This document shows positions 46,003-56,293 of a DNA stretch of 64,000 nt, in pieces (position 1 is the first letter of the stretch; every line of letters begins with the position of its first letter). The DNA comes from Bacteroidota bacterium (GTDB lineage: Bacteria > Bacteroidota > Ignavibacteria > Palsa-1295): contig JAUZNX010000005.1 of the NCBI GenBank assembly GCA_030706745.1, forward strand, positions 161,783 to 225,782. The letters run 5' to 3'. A program made the position numbers and the translations under genes. The notes beneath the pieces were generated by a model, which had not been told where the DNA came from, searched no databases, and worked only from the letters and a program-made list of their open reading frames with translations.

Positions 46003-46721
46003 ATCTCCTCCTCGAGCTTTGAGGATTCCAGTTTTTCCTCTTCGAGCATTTCAATTTCCAATACGCGTTCTTGCCGGGCTGCTTCGCTGGCAGCCGTGGC
46101 AGCCAGAATGTTCTTTTCGGCGACATCGCCTTTGAATTTCACTCGAATCGCCTCGGCGACAGCATTGATACTGACGACGCCGGTGAGTGCTGCGAACGCA
46201 CCCAGTAGTGCCGCGTTCGGAATGGGCCGGCCAATGTAATTCATCGCCAGCTCCGTGGCCGGAACGGTAATCATGTGACCTTCAGGAAGTTTATGCTCGA
46301 GACTGGCCAACCCGAGCTCCGTTGGGGTCTTCTTCGAATTAATCAACACAAACCCATCGCTGCGAAGGCCGTTGAATATGCCCGGCATGTGGAGCAACGT
46401 GGGGTCCTGAATAATCAGTGCATCTGGCTGGGCGATTGGTTCGCGAGAGCGGATCGGTTTGTCGTCAATGCGGCAAAATGCCAGCACGGGAGCACCGGTC
46501 CGTTCGGAGCCAAAGCTCGGGAAGGCCTGCGCGTGCTTCGACTCGCGGAACGCCGCGATCGATAGCAATTCAGCCGCGGTGACAACGCCCTGCCCGCCGC
46601 GCCCGTGAATGCGGATCTCAAACATACCCACGTGTGGCTCCAGAATCTTGCCAGTGACCTCGTGCGGACCAATCAGCGCAAAAGGCTCCGATTTTCCATA
46701 TTTCCATTCGCGAACGCCCAT
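45996..46721 (-). CDS. porG: 2-oxoacid:ferredoxin oxidoreductase gamma subunit
   Basis: 241 residues. The family start MFEIRIHGRGGQGVVTAAEL lies at residue 33, then HAQAFPSFGSERTGAPV and a PNAALLGAFAALTGVVSI block. The upstream 32 residues (MGVREWKYGK...) are either an extension or an artefact; the ATG at 46625 is the alternative start. The C-terminal 25 residues are rich in Glu and Leu, an unusual acidic helix. It leads the porG-porA-porB-GltD operon. Confidence 0.88.
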   Translation of the reverse strand: MGVREWKYGKSEPFALIGPHEVTGKILEPHVGMFEIRIHGRGGQGVVTAAELLSIAAFRESKHAQAFPSFGSERTGAPVLAFCRIDDKPIRSREPIAQPDALIIQDPTLLHMPGIFNGLRSDGFVLINSKKTPTELGLASLEHKLPEGHMITVPATELAMNYIGRPIPNAALLGAFAALTGVVSINAVAEAIRVKFKGDVAEKNILAATAASEAARQERVLEIEMLEEEKLESSKLEEEIC

Positions 46722-46938
46722 AATCTGTCGCTCGGACCGTAAAACTACTTAACGGTCAACCGGCAAATCTTCCGCACAAAAAGGATGGTGGATTAGAATT
46801 CTTTACACCGGCATTGGGCAGTGGCTGGAGGAACATTTCGTTCGGGAATCTCGTCGGTTGCATTTATGAGTGCTGTCGAGCGCATCCGCCTAACACATCC
46901 CATCTGCCACGAAGTGGAACAACCGCAAGTCAGGCGGG

Positions 46939-47385
46939 GTGAAGATCGCTAACTCTATGAGTCGTTTCGTTTCCAACAATCTGTTTGAATTTTGGATGGC
47001 GTACTGCGGGCTGATACTCGTCGCCTTCTATGTACCATTTTTGAGAAGCTACATCGCGACGCCGATCGTTTGCGGGACGCTGCTCTTCGGAGCTTGGCGC
47101 ATGGCCACCATCGTAAGGGATAGTATTCGAAAGGCAAGCGCTGCATCGGGCAGGTATCTTCGCCCACTTGACTATTTTGATAAAGTGGAGTCTAAGCGAG
47201 CACATGTCACCACCGGAATTTGGCTGGGATCCTCCCTGGTTTATATTTGGGCAGAGAACCCGTTTTGGTTGATTGCCGTCTTAAAAATCTACTCCATCCT
47301 CTGGGTGCCATTTATGTCGTTCATCATAGGATATGGGCTCGCCACGAAGATCAGTGCTGGCAAGGATAATCCTGGCGTACAGTAG
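46939..47385 (+). CDS. Hypothetical membrane protein
   Basis: 148 residues, GTG start at 46939 with a GGCGGG-type ribosome site close by, or ATG at 46957. It has about four predicted helices: YCGLILVAFYVPFLR, ATPIVCGTLLFGAWRM, WLGSSLVYIWAENPFW and ILWVPFMSFIIGYGL. A hydrophilic loop between helices 2 and 3 is rich in Arg and Lys. No family is recognised. Confidence 0.5.
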   Translation: MKIANSMSRFVSNNLFEFWMAYCGLILVAFYVPFLRSYIATPIVCGTLLFGAWRMATIVRDSIRKASAASGRYLRPLDYFDKVESKRAHVTTGIWLGSSLVYIWAENPFWLIAVLKIYSILWVPFMSFIIGYGLATKISAGKDNPGVQ

Positions 47386-47442
47386 ACCCGGGCCTAAGAC
47401 CCATTCAGCGCTCCACAATCGCCATTCCTTGCATAGATACCG

Positions 47443-48024
47443 ATGAATAAAACTCGCCTGGAAGCCTTTAGTGACGGAGTATTCGCAATCATCGTCACCA
47501 TCATGGTGCTTGAACTTAAAATTCCGCACGGCACGGACTGGAGCGCGGTCAAGCCGCTTGTGCCCACTCTTGGGAGCTATCTTCTGAGCTTTCTATTCGT
47601 CGGAAGCTGGTGGATTAACCATCATCACTTGCTCCATGCCGTCGAGCAGGTGAATAGTACAATCATGCTGGCGAACTTGCATTTCCTCTTCTGGCTCTCC
47701 TTGATACCGACTACGACGGGATGGATGGGAGAGAACGGCTTCGATTCCGTTACGGTCGCGGTGTATGGCGGACTGCTCATTTGTGGTGGCCTCTCTTTTC
47801 TCATGCTTGCGAAGATCATCTCTGCCGACTACCCAACCGACCACAAGTTCACGCAGGTGTTTCAGCGTATGAGCATTAAGGGGACATGGTCAATGGTACT
47901 CTACGTAGTCTCGATTCCGCTCGCCTTCGTTCATCCGGCAATATCCTGCGGGTTGTTCGCGGTGGTGCTCACGATGTGGTTCATTCCCGATAAGAAAGTT
48001 GAGAAGATCTTGATCGAGGGTTAG
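47443..48024 (+). CDS. TMEM175 (DUF1211) family potassium channel-like protein
   Basis: 193 residues, six predicted helices. RLEAFSDGVFAIIVTIMVLE is the first-helix pore motif, followed by WWINHHHLLHAVEQVNSTIM, the usual loop and helix 3. The second motif-bearing repeat is diverged, as is common in bacterial members. The stop overlaps the end of the converging TPR gene by four bases. It is a paralog of the gene at 40788 but clearly divergent, so not a recent duplicate. Confidence 0.9.
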   Translation: MNKTRLEAFSDGVFAIIVTIMVLELKIPHGTDWSAVKPLVPTLGSYLLSFLFVGSWWINHHHLLHAVEQVNSTIMLANLHFLFWLSLIPTTTGWMGENGFDSVTVAVYGGLLICGGLSFLMLAKIISADYPTDHKFTQVFQRMSIKGTWSMVLYVVSIPLAFVHPAISCGLFAVVLTMWFIPDKKVEKILIEG

Positions 48025-49550
48025 TCTCTCAGCTCATCTGCGCTGAGTGGAATTCGTTCGCCCTTCAGCTCCGCGATTCGCTGTCTGAATTCGAACTCCG
48101 GAGTCCTCGAATAGAGTAAAACGTACCGAGAGAGAGCCTCCGACTCGTGTCCCGCCACCTCAAACTTCCAGAGTCTATAATGAAGCTCGGCACGCTGCTC
48201 TTCGTCAACTGTATCTCCGAGCATGCCTTCCATCTTGGCTATTACAGATTCCACCTTGCCCTCTGTGGCATCCATACGCGCCAGAAGTAGCTGGCCAGTG
48301 AATAGTACATCTGACATTCCAAGGTCTACGGCACTAGCGAGTCCTTCCATTGCGCTACTCCGTGCCTCTGCTAGCAACTCTTCTTTACCTTTTTCCAACT
48401 GGCGTGGAAAGGAATCTGGTCTATTTTCAATGGCTTGTTCCAACAGTACTCTTGCAATGCATAGTAGCCAGATTGTCATCCCGTATCGTGACCTAATTTG
48501 TGAATGACCCTCGAGAGCCAAGCGATAGCTCCGTAGCGCGTCATCGTAACGACCTTGAGACTCGTAAACGGCGCCAATCTCACCGAATCCCGCCGCAATC
48601 CCGCGCCGCGCCCCAAGCGATTCCTCGAGAGCAAGATAACGGTGATGATAATCCAACGCCTCCTCAAAATGCCCCTCTTTATGGAGAACGGTTCCCATGT
48701 TGCCGAGCGCAACTGCGCTCGATTGTGCATCGCCCAGTGCGTCGGCGATCGATAAACTCCGACGCAGGTTGACCTTGGCATTTGAATAGTGTCCCTCAAC
48801 GACCTCAATCATTCCAATATTGCCGAGCGTCACTGCCATTCCTCTCATGTCTCCCATCGCCTCGGCAAGCGATAGGCGGCGCCCATAGCACTCCAACGCC
48901 AGACTATAATGGCCCTGCTCGCCATGCACGCTTCCAATGTTTGCAATTGCGATCGATGCGCCGTGCTTGTCGCCGATTGATTCCGCAAGTGCAAGTCGCT
49001 TTTCATAATACGACATTGCTTCCGGATAGCGGCTTTGACTCCAATGGATGAGGCCGATACTCCCGACACTATTCATTACGCGATGCGGCTCGCCAAGCGC
49101 TTCAGCGATTTTGAGCGAGGCAGCAAAATGAGACATTGCCAAGTCGTAATCGCCACGCCGCCGCATGATTTCGCCGATGCCACAATGCGCTTGATATTGA
49201 TACCTCGGAGCATGCGCGTTCTCCGACCAAGCGAGCAGTTCTTCAGCAAGTTGTAGTGCAACATCATAGCTTCCACGAATCTCGAAGAAGGCGTGCAGGT
49301 ACTTCAGAGCATCGGGTAATAAGCTGGAGCGTTGTCCTCTAACTAGGTCGAGTGCATCAGAGTAGTATCGCGCTGGCTCGTAACCGCTTGTCGAGAGCGG
49401 AGCCCATAGCGCGAGCAAATCGAACTTGCTTTCACTGTCATAGAGTGCCACAAAGAGCGGAATTTGTGCTAGTGCGTTTGCCAGGCGCTCCTGCTCGTTG
49501 GCACGAGCGAGTTGATACGTCAACTCACGGGCGAGTCGAAGTGGGATCAT
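48021..49550 (-). CDS. TPR-repeat protein, probable remnant of a larger STAND-type protein
   Basis: 509 residues made almost wholly of tetratricopeptide repeats. From about residue 140 the 40-residue spacing of kinesin-light-chain-type TPRs is clear (GDYDLAMSHFAASLKIAEAL, GHYSLALECYGRRLSLAEAM, GHFEEALDYHHRYLALEESL). The first 75 residues (RLARELTYQLARANEQERLA, PLFVALYDSESKFDLLALWA) resemble the helical region that follows the ATPase in NACHT/AAA-TPR proteins, where it normally is not the start. No Walker motif is present. It could be a truncated member of that class. The ligand is unknown. Confidence 0.75.
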   Translation of the reverse strand: MIPLRLARELTYQLARANEQERLANALAQIPLFVALYDSESKFDLLALWAPLSTSGYEPARYYSDALDLVRGQRSSLLPDALKYLHAFFEIRGSYDVALQLAEELLAWSENAHAPRYQYQAHCGIGEIMRRRGDYDLAMSHFAASLKIAEALGEPHRVMNSVGSIGLIHWSQSRYPEAMSYYEKRLALAESIGDKHGASIAIANIGSVHGEQGHYSLALECYGRRLSLAEAMGDMRGMAVTLGNIGMIEVVEGHYSNAKVNLRRSLSIADALGDAQSSAVALGNMGTVLHKEGHFEEALDYHHRYLALEESLGARRGIAAGFGEIGAVYESQGRYDDALRSYRLALEGHSQIRSRYGMTIWLLCIARVLLEQAIENRPDSFPRQLEKGKEELLAEARSSAMEGLASAVDLGMSDVLFTGQLLLARMDATEGKVESVIAKMEGMLGDTVDEEQRAELHYRLWKFEVAGHESEALSRYVLLYSRTPEFEFRQRIAELKGERIPLSADELRD

Positions 49551-49629
49551 GAGTTAGCCTCGCGGGAAGTAGGCTGGAGTTCATTAGGTTGTGTCATCCG
49601 GGGAGGAATGAGTTTGAACAAAAATACGC

Positions 49630-49667
49630 AAAAACAGAAGAGCCGCTTTGTTTCCCAAGCGGCTCTT
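49630..49667 (-). terminator. Intrinsic terminator of atpD
   Basis: On the minus strand AAGAGCCGCTT pairs with AAGCGGCTCTT, followed by CTGTTTTT. It lies just beyond the atpD stop. Confidence 0.9.
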
Positions 49668-49691
49668 GTCCTATTCTAAGCTTTCCGTGCT

Positions 49692-51101
<1,410 letters not shown>

Positions 51102-51115
51102 CTAACTATTAGTGT

Positions 51116-51137
51116 ACTGGGGCAAATGTTTGCCCAG
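51116..51137. promoter_or_regulatory. Inverted repeat in the atpD leader
   Basis: CTGGGGCAAA and TTTGCCCAG form near-perfect arms around TG, about 18 bases upstream of the atpD ATG. It could be an RNA hairpin or an operator; nothing in the sequence decides between them. Confidence 0.4.
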
Positions 51138-51394
51138 TGCCTCGTGATTATTGTTGCCGACCCATGTCCGGCGAATAGAGTTCGCCTCTGCACGATATCT
51201 CCTCTGGTTCGGTCGCGCCCGCAAACGCTTGGAGGCGCATTCCCGTTCGAAAAATTGTAAGTTGCTCCGCTACGAGCAGGGCTCTCTCCACGATTGAGAA
51301 ATTCCGGAAATCGAACCGTAACAGTCGGCCTCAGGGGTCGTAAGAAGCATCACTCACCGTCCGGACCGTCAATTCTCACCAAACGGAGTCCGTT

Positions 51395-51877
51395 ATGAAT
51401 TTTGCACATCTGCATCTCATTCTGAATCATCTTCCCGTTTTTACTACCCTTTTTGGCCTTATTCTCGTCATTGCATCTGGCATCGGCGATCGTCCCGCGG
51501 TCCTTCGGATTGGTCTATTCACCCTCATTGCCGGCGCTCTCGTGGCCATTCCAGCCTATTTGACGGGAGAACCCGCAGAGGGCGTGATCGAACATGTTAG
51601 CGGCATTGCCGCGGGCTCGATCGATGCCCACGAAGAAATTGCCGGAATTGCTCTGGCCGTTTCGGTGCTGCTTGGCATCGTTGCAACCGTGATGGCATTT
51701 CGAATGCGTGCCCAGATTGTTCCTTCGCGCTCATTCATCGTGGCTTTGCTGGCACTTACGACTGTCAGCACGAGCCTCTTCGGAGTCACTGCCTATTTCG
51801 GCGGCCAGATTCATCATACGGAAATTGCCTCCGGAAGCTCCAGGCCGGTCAATCCTTCGCAGGCGGACGAGGATTAG
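51395..51877 (+). CDS. DUF2231-like integral membrane protein
   Basis: 160 residues with about four predicted transmembrane helices and conserved histidines: AHLHLILNHLPVFTTLFGLI near the N-terminus and GGQIHHTEIASG near the C-terminus. The helix HEEIAGIALAVSVLLGIVATV is typical. Related membrane proteins of this layout are suspected of binding heme or metal. Function unknown. It lies in its own transcript. Confidence 0.6.
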   Translation: MNFAHLHLILNHLPVFTTLFGLILVIASGIGDRPAVLRIGLFTLIAGALVAIPAYLTGEPAEGVIEHVSGIAAGSIDAHEEIAGIALAVSVLLGIVATVMAFRMRAQIVPSRSFIVALLALTTVSTSLFGVTAYFGGQIHHTEIASGSSRPVNPSQADED

Positions 51878-51955
51878 CTAAGGCGAGCGTGCGAGGGATT
51901 AGCTAAGCCTTCTCAGGCGAATACTCGCACGGGCCCGGCCTACGCTGTCAACCGT

Positions 51956-53710
51956 TCACGCTTCGGCTATTCTCCGCATCAACTCCTGGTATTCCGGCAT
52001 TTTAAATAGCTCGTCATCTTCATCTGGCTGAATCTCACTGAAATCCCGGAACCCGAGATCGACTGCCCGAGTGAAATATTTTATGGCCAGCGTGTAGTCG
52101 TGGAGCATGACGGCGAGGATTCCGACATTGAAGATTTGTCGCGGATCGCGGACGTCGTCAAGCCGTTCAAGATAGTCATGCGCATCGCCGAGCCGGCCGG
52201 CGTCCATGAGCATATTCGCATAGCGGACACGTCCGTTTTCATCGTCGGGATTCAGTCGTAGGAACTTGGCATACAGCGGCAGCGCTCGGTCGGCCCAGAA
52301 CCTTCGCTTCTCTTGATCGCCGGCCTTCTCACAGGCAAGAATGACATTCCAGTAAGTGGGCAGAAGGTCGGGCTTCAGTTCGAGTGCCCGTTCGAGCGGT
52401 TCGATGGCTTCCGCCGGGCGCCCAATCCGCAAGAGTAAGGTGCCCAAATGGAAGTGGCTGTCCTGGCTCTCCGGTGCGCGCGCGACATACTCCCTGGCAG
52501 CCGCGATAGCTTCTTCGATTCGTCCTCGTTCGCGGAGGAGAACAATGCGAGGGCCAAACGCGGCGAACGACATGGGATTGATCTGGAATGCCCGGTCAAT
52601 CAGCGATTCCGCCTGATTGAGATGATGTTCGTCGCGCTCGTAATGAATGTAGAGCTCGATTAATGCTGCGGCGTGCCCAACGTACGCCTCAACATAGTTC
52701 GGATCGAGCCTCGTCGCCTCTGTAAAGAGTGACGCCGCGATGTGTGTGCCCGCAAGCGTGATACGACGGATGTGTTGGGTCCCACGCAGATAGAACTCGT
52801 ATGCTTCCGAGTTGTTCGTGCCGCGCTTTCGGATTTCTGAGTGTTCTTGATCCGTCAATTTGAGCACAAAACCCTCGACGACTTTTTTTGCGACTTCTTC
52901 CTGCACATCGAATATGTCCCGCATGGTCCCGCGGTGCGCATACTGCCAGATGTGATCGCCGGTCTCGATGTCCAGCAGTTCGACGCTGATCTTGATCTGA
53001 TCGGTGGCAACCGCATCGGCACGCACTGCCTCGGCGGGCATCGCGGTCTTTCTCACGGAGCCCTCGAGAAAATATCGTACGCCCAATTCTCGAGCAAGCA
53101 ATACTGTTTTTAGTTTTGTGTGCTTGAAGGACATTGTTGTTTGGCGGTCGATCACGCGGAGCGATTTCACGTTGCTCAATCCGGAAATCAATTCGCCGGT
53201 CAAGCCATCGGCAAACCAACCGTTATCCTGCATCGGGGAGAGATCCTCGAATGGCAGGACCATCAAGCTCTTTCGCAAGTCCGATCGCTCCGCAGGAGTT
53301 GTGGCAATGTCCCGTTCTGATTCCGGTCTGGTATGCTGAGTTCGCTCAAGAGAGCGGATGATGCCTTCGAAATCCGAAATCTGGGCCCGCTGAATGCCCG
53401 CGAGGGCATACTTGAATTCGCTGGTAAGACTGACCGCCTCAAGTTCGACAGGAAGGATTCTACGCTCGCATTCACTGGCGATGGATAGTTCGCGCACGAC
53501 ATTCCGCGATGCAAGCGACGCAGGTGATAAGAGAAGAAGAAAGGCTCGGCATGTCTCAATTGCTTCGACGATCTGCTTGGACCACTGCGTGGCTACTTCG
53601 ATGCCATGCTGATCGATCCACACGTCGAAACCACGTGCGCGAAGCCGGTCCGCTAATTCGACCGCGTGACCCGAGTCCTTTCGCGAGTAGGAAATAAATA
53701 TGTCAGGCAC
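51956..53710 (-). CDS. TIR domain / TolB-like (FlgO-type) domain / TPR protein
   Basis: 584 residues in three parts. A TIR domain (residues 1-120) begins DIFISYSRKDSGHAVELADRL, with VWIDQHGIEVATQWSKQIVE and a LLLLSPASLASRNVVRELSI block that contains the acidic residue used by NAD-cleaving TIR domains. A TolB/FlgO-like domain follows (KSLMVLPFEDLSPMQDNGWF, ADGLTGELISGL, VRYFLEGSVRK, GDHIWQYAHRGTMRDIFDVQ) to about 285. The rest is TPR (YVEAYVGHAAALIEL, HFHLGTLLLRIGRPAEAIE). The middle and C-terminal parts resemble adenylate cyclase-linked regulators, but no cyclase is present. Whether the TIR is an enzyme or an adaptor is open. Confidence 0.85.
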   Translation of the reverse strand: MPDIFISYSRKDSGHAVELADRLRARGFDVWIDQHGIEVATQWSKQIVEAIETCRAFLLLLSPASLASRNVVRELSIASECERRILPVELEAVSLTSEFKYALAGIQRAQISDFEGIIRSLERTQHTRPESERDIATTPAERSDLRKSLMVLPFEDLSPMQDNGWFADGLTGELISGLSNVKSLRVIDRQTTMSFKHTKLKTVLLARELGVRYFLEGSVRKTAMPAEAVRADAVATDQIKISVELLDIETGDHIWQYAHRGTMRDIFDVQEEVAKKVVEGFVLKLTDQEHSEIRKRGTNNSEAYEFYLRGTQHIRRITLAGTHIAASLFTEATRLDPNYVEAYVGHAAALIELYIHYERDEHHLNQAESLIDRAFQINPMSFAAFGPRIVLLRERGRIEEAIAAAREYVARAPESQDSHFHLGTLLLRIGRPAEAIEPLERALELKPDLLPTYWNVILACEKAGDQEKRRFWADRALPLYAKFLRLNPDDENGRVRYANMLMDAGRLGDAHDYLERLDDVRDPRQIFNVGILAVMLHDYTLAIKYFTRAVDLGFRDFSEIQPDEDDELFKMPEYQELMRRIAEA

Positions 53711-53824
53711 AGGTGTTCAAAAGCAGTAAAATCGGCGACGATTAACCTCGTATGAACAAAATCAACTGTTTCAAGAATGCCAAAGTTCATTCAGAGCAGA
53801 CTCTCTCAGATAGTCAAGACTGCC

Positions 53825-55075
53825 TCAATAGAACACATGCACCTGCCCGGTCCACTGGCCGGTGTACGTGGCATTTTGCGCGTATGGATTTTTGTGAAGA
53901 ATCCTGTACTCGGGCCGAATTTCGATCATCGGCAACGGGAAGAACTCGAGTCCGAACAGAAATCCTTGCGCCCATGCGAGCGAGACACTCGGATACATTT
54001 CGGTTTGTCCCCAATCGTATCGCCATTCAGCCGCAAGCCATGGCGCGAGTTCGTAGCTGCCGATCACACTGAAATTTCGAATGATCCGATTGTCCGCATT
54101 CTCGGCATAGAGTGCTTCGAGATAGAGAGTAGACTTATCCGCGAGTCCGAATCCCGCAAATCCGTTGACCATTAGTAGTGAGCCATTGGATAAGATGGAC
54201 CCGCCTATTTCCCCGTTGATGCCTTCATCCAGAAGTTGCGGCCAGAACATGACGCGTGCGGAAACACTCGGAAGCGAGAAATCGAGATTGGACTTGACCG
54301 TTCCGATCGAGGGATCGATAAGTGAAAGATTGTACGAATTGTACAGACCAGCGTTCACGGTCATCCAGCGGATGCCTTCGAAAGTCAGTTCGGCGCCGAG
54401 TTCGTTATAGTAGGGTGGGATGAGCGCGATGCCGTTCATCGCCGCTTCATCATGCGCGAAGAGTGTATGGTCATCTTGCCGGATGCCGAGGCTCGGCTCG
54501 ATCATGCCGACCCGAATGCTTGGCAGCGTCACAGCCGGTTGGTATTGAATCGCGGCATCGTAATCGGTCTCGCCCGGATAGAGCGAGCCATTACGCGCCC
54601 GCTCGATGATACTCGCAATATTCCAGTTCGTGTAGGCGGTCAGTTGATGACTCGCCTGAATGCCAAGCGACACGGACGTCTGCATGGGAATCAGCATCGA
54701 TTCCCCGGTGCGCGAAAGCCGCACTTGCTGCAACCGGCCATCGAAACCCGGGATTAGTGTACCGCCAAATAACGTATTCGTCGGACTCGATACAACAGCA
54801 GAAGTATCCTCCGAAGGGCCATGCCATTTAAAGAGTCCGGTCTCATTCATCATCTCCCATCCGAGCTGCGTTCGGACGCCACTGCCCTGCGGATTGAAGT
54901 GGCAGACGGAGCATCGCGTGCCTGTCAACAGCGAGAACCGCGGGATCGCGCGAGCGAGTGGCGAGGTAAGATGTGAGAACAGCAGCACCGCTGCCAGGAT
55001 GGCAGCGGTGCGAGTGAATGTCAGTTGTTGGGTGCGCCGTGGTTTACCCACGCGCGGATCTTTGCGATCGTACAT
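53825..55075 (-). CDS. Outer-membrane beta-barrel with N-terminal monoheme CxxCH motif
   Basis: 416 residues (start ATG at 55075, or GTG at 55051). A signal peptide (TAAILAAVLLFSHLTSPLARA) precedes one CxxCH heme site, CSVCH at 55-59 in TGTRCSVCHFNPQGSGVRTQ. The rest is a beta-barrel with many alternating strands ending in QVHVFY, a typical barrel terminus. Heme-tagged porins of this kind occur in bacterial electron transfer conduits (family inference). The start overlaps the preceding cytochrome gene, so the three-gene run is tightly packed and probably one operon. Confidence 0.8.
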   Translation of the reverse strand: MYDRKDPRVGKPRRTQQLTFTRTAAILAAVLLFSHLTSPLARAIPRFSLLTGTRCSVCHFNPQGSGVRTQLGWEMMNETGLFKWHGPSEDTSAVVSSPTNTLFGGTLIPGFDGRLQQVRLSRTGESMLIPMQTSVSLGIQASHQLTAYTNWNIASIIERARNGSLYPGETDYDAAIQYQPAVTLPSIRVGMIEPSLGIRQDDHTLFAHDEAAMNGIALIPPYYNELGAELTFEGIRWMTVNAGLYNSYNLSLIDPSIGTVKSNLDFSLPSVSARVMFWPQLLDEGINGEIGGSILSNGSLLMVNGFAGFGLADKSTLYLEALYAENADNRIIRNFSVIGSYELAPWLAAEWRYDWGQTEMYPSVSLAWAQGFLFGLEFFPLPMIEIRPEYRILHKNPYAQNATYTGQWTGQVHVFY

Positions 55076-56289
55076 GCGTCGAGTGGCGAGCCGGTTTGCG
55101 GCATGATGAAGTAAGGAGGAGTGCCGGTGATTCCACCGACGAGTTGGCCGTTATTCGCAACAGTTTGGACTCCCGAATAGGTTGAGAGAGAGATGCCGCC
55201 AGATGGATTGGATCCGGAGTGACATCCGAGGCACGCGTTCTGAATGATTGGGTTTACGAAACCAGAAAAACTAACGGCCGTCGTATCACAGTTCGATGTG
55301 TCTGCCGGGCACGTGGAGTTGAGTGCACCATCATTGATCCATCGAGCGATCAGATTGATCTGGGCACTGGTCAGCGGCGTGCGTGGATACGGTGGCATCG
55401 CATCCTCACCACTGCCTGTGATCGAACGATACAATCGTGATGAACCGGCATTCCCTGCCCGTACGTATGACATAATACCCGCATAGGTCGTCAGGTCGCG
55501 GGCCTCGCCGCCACCACCACTATGGCATCCGCTCATCGTGCAATTGCTGTTGATGATCGGCTGGATATCTCGCGTGAAGCACGGCATCGTGTCGGGCAAC
55601 GAAATGGTAATTGAGGATTGCGCCCACGCGGACGTGTCAGCAAGCGAAGTCGCTCGGACGATCGCCGTCAACTTCTGCGAAATAGAACCTGGTGCAGTGT
55701 AGAGTCCGGTCGAGGTCAGAACCCCCGGGCCACTGACGAGAAGCCAGGTTACTCCGGTATTGGTCGTACCAGTGACTGTTGCAATAAACTGCTGGGTCTG
55801 CCCAGCCTGCAATGTGACAGACAGTGGCGAGAGTGAAATCATGACATGATGCGACGTGTCGATCGGCTGTTTCGAGATCGTAATAACCGCGTCGGCATAC
55901 TGTGAAGTGTCTTCGGTCGAGCGAGCGCGCACGGTAACCAGGACCGGGCTCATCGCGATCGCTGCAGGTGCGGCAAATACAGTTGTATTCCCGTTGGATG
56001 ACAGGGCGCCCACACCACCTGCGAGAATCGACCACTGCACAGTACTATCGTGCTTCCAGCCGCTCACGTAAGCCGTGAGTGTAACCACACTATTGGGCAT
56101 GATCGTCGCGGTTTTCGGCGATACAGCAACCTGAAGTCCAGTGACCGGACCACTGCTTCCATTAGCAGGAGCAATGATTCTATAGTCGCAGCCGGCGGCT
56201 TTGAACGCAACAATGGCGACGAACAAGAAAAATGCCGCATGACCGTAACGGTGCAGCCAAGGCCTGATTGTGGTTGGGATGAAAGTCAT
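55021..56289 (-). CDS. Ig-like lipoprotein with two c-type cytochrome motifs
   Basis: 422 residues. A lipoprotein signal (AIVAFKAAGC, Cys34) is followed by two Ig-like beta domains (VAVSPKTATIMPNSVVTLTA; ISLSPLSVTLQAGQTQQFIA). The C-terminal half has two related planctomycete-type cytochrome domains: C250-TMSG-C255-H256, spaced CX4CH, and C353-LG-C356-H357, the standard CX2CH. Candidate methionine ligands lie in DAMPP and FIMPQ. It should be anchored in the outer membrane and move electrons between periplasmic donors and the downstream porin. Sits between Rieske and porin genes in the same direction. Confidence 0.8.
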   Translation of the reverse strand: MTFIPTTIRPWLHRYGHAAFFLFVAIVAFKAAGCDYRIIAPANGSSGPVTGLQVAVSPKTATIMPNSVVTLTAYVSGWKHDSTVQWSILAGGVGALSSNGNTTVFAAPAAIAMSPVLVTVRARSTEDTSQYADAVITISKQPIDTSHHVMISLSPLSVTLQAGQTQQFIATVTGTTNTGVTWLLVSGPGVLTSTGLYTAPGSISQKLTAIVRATSLADTSAWAQSSITISLPDTMPCFTRDIQPIINSNCTMSGCHSGGGGEARDLTTYAGIMSYVRAGNAGSSRLYRSITGSGEDAMPPYPRTPLTSAQINLIARWINDGALNSTCPADTSNCDTTAVSFSGFVNPIIQNACLGCHSGSNPSGGISLSTYSGVQTVANNGQLVGGITGTPPYFIMPQTGSPLDACTIAKIRAWVNHGAPNN

Positions 56290-56293
56290 GGCT

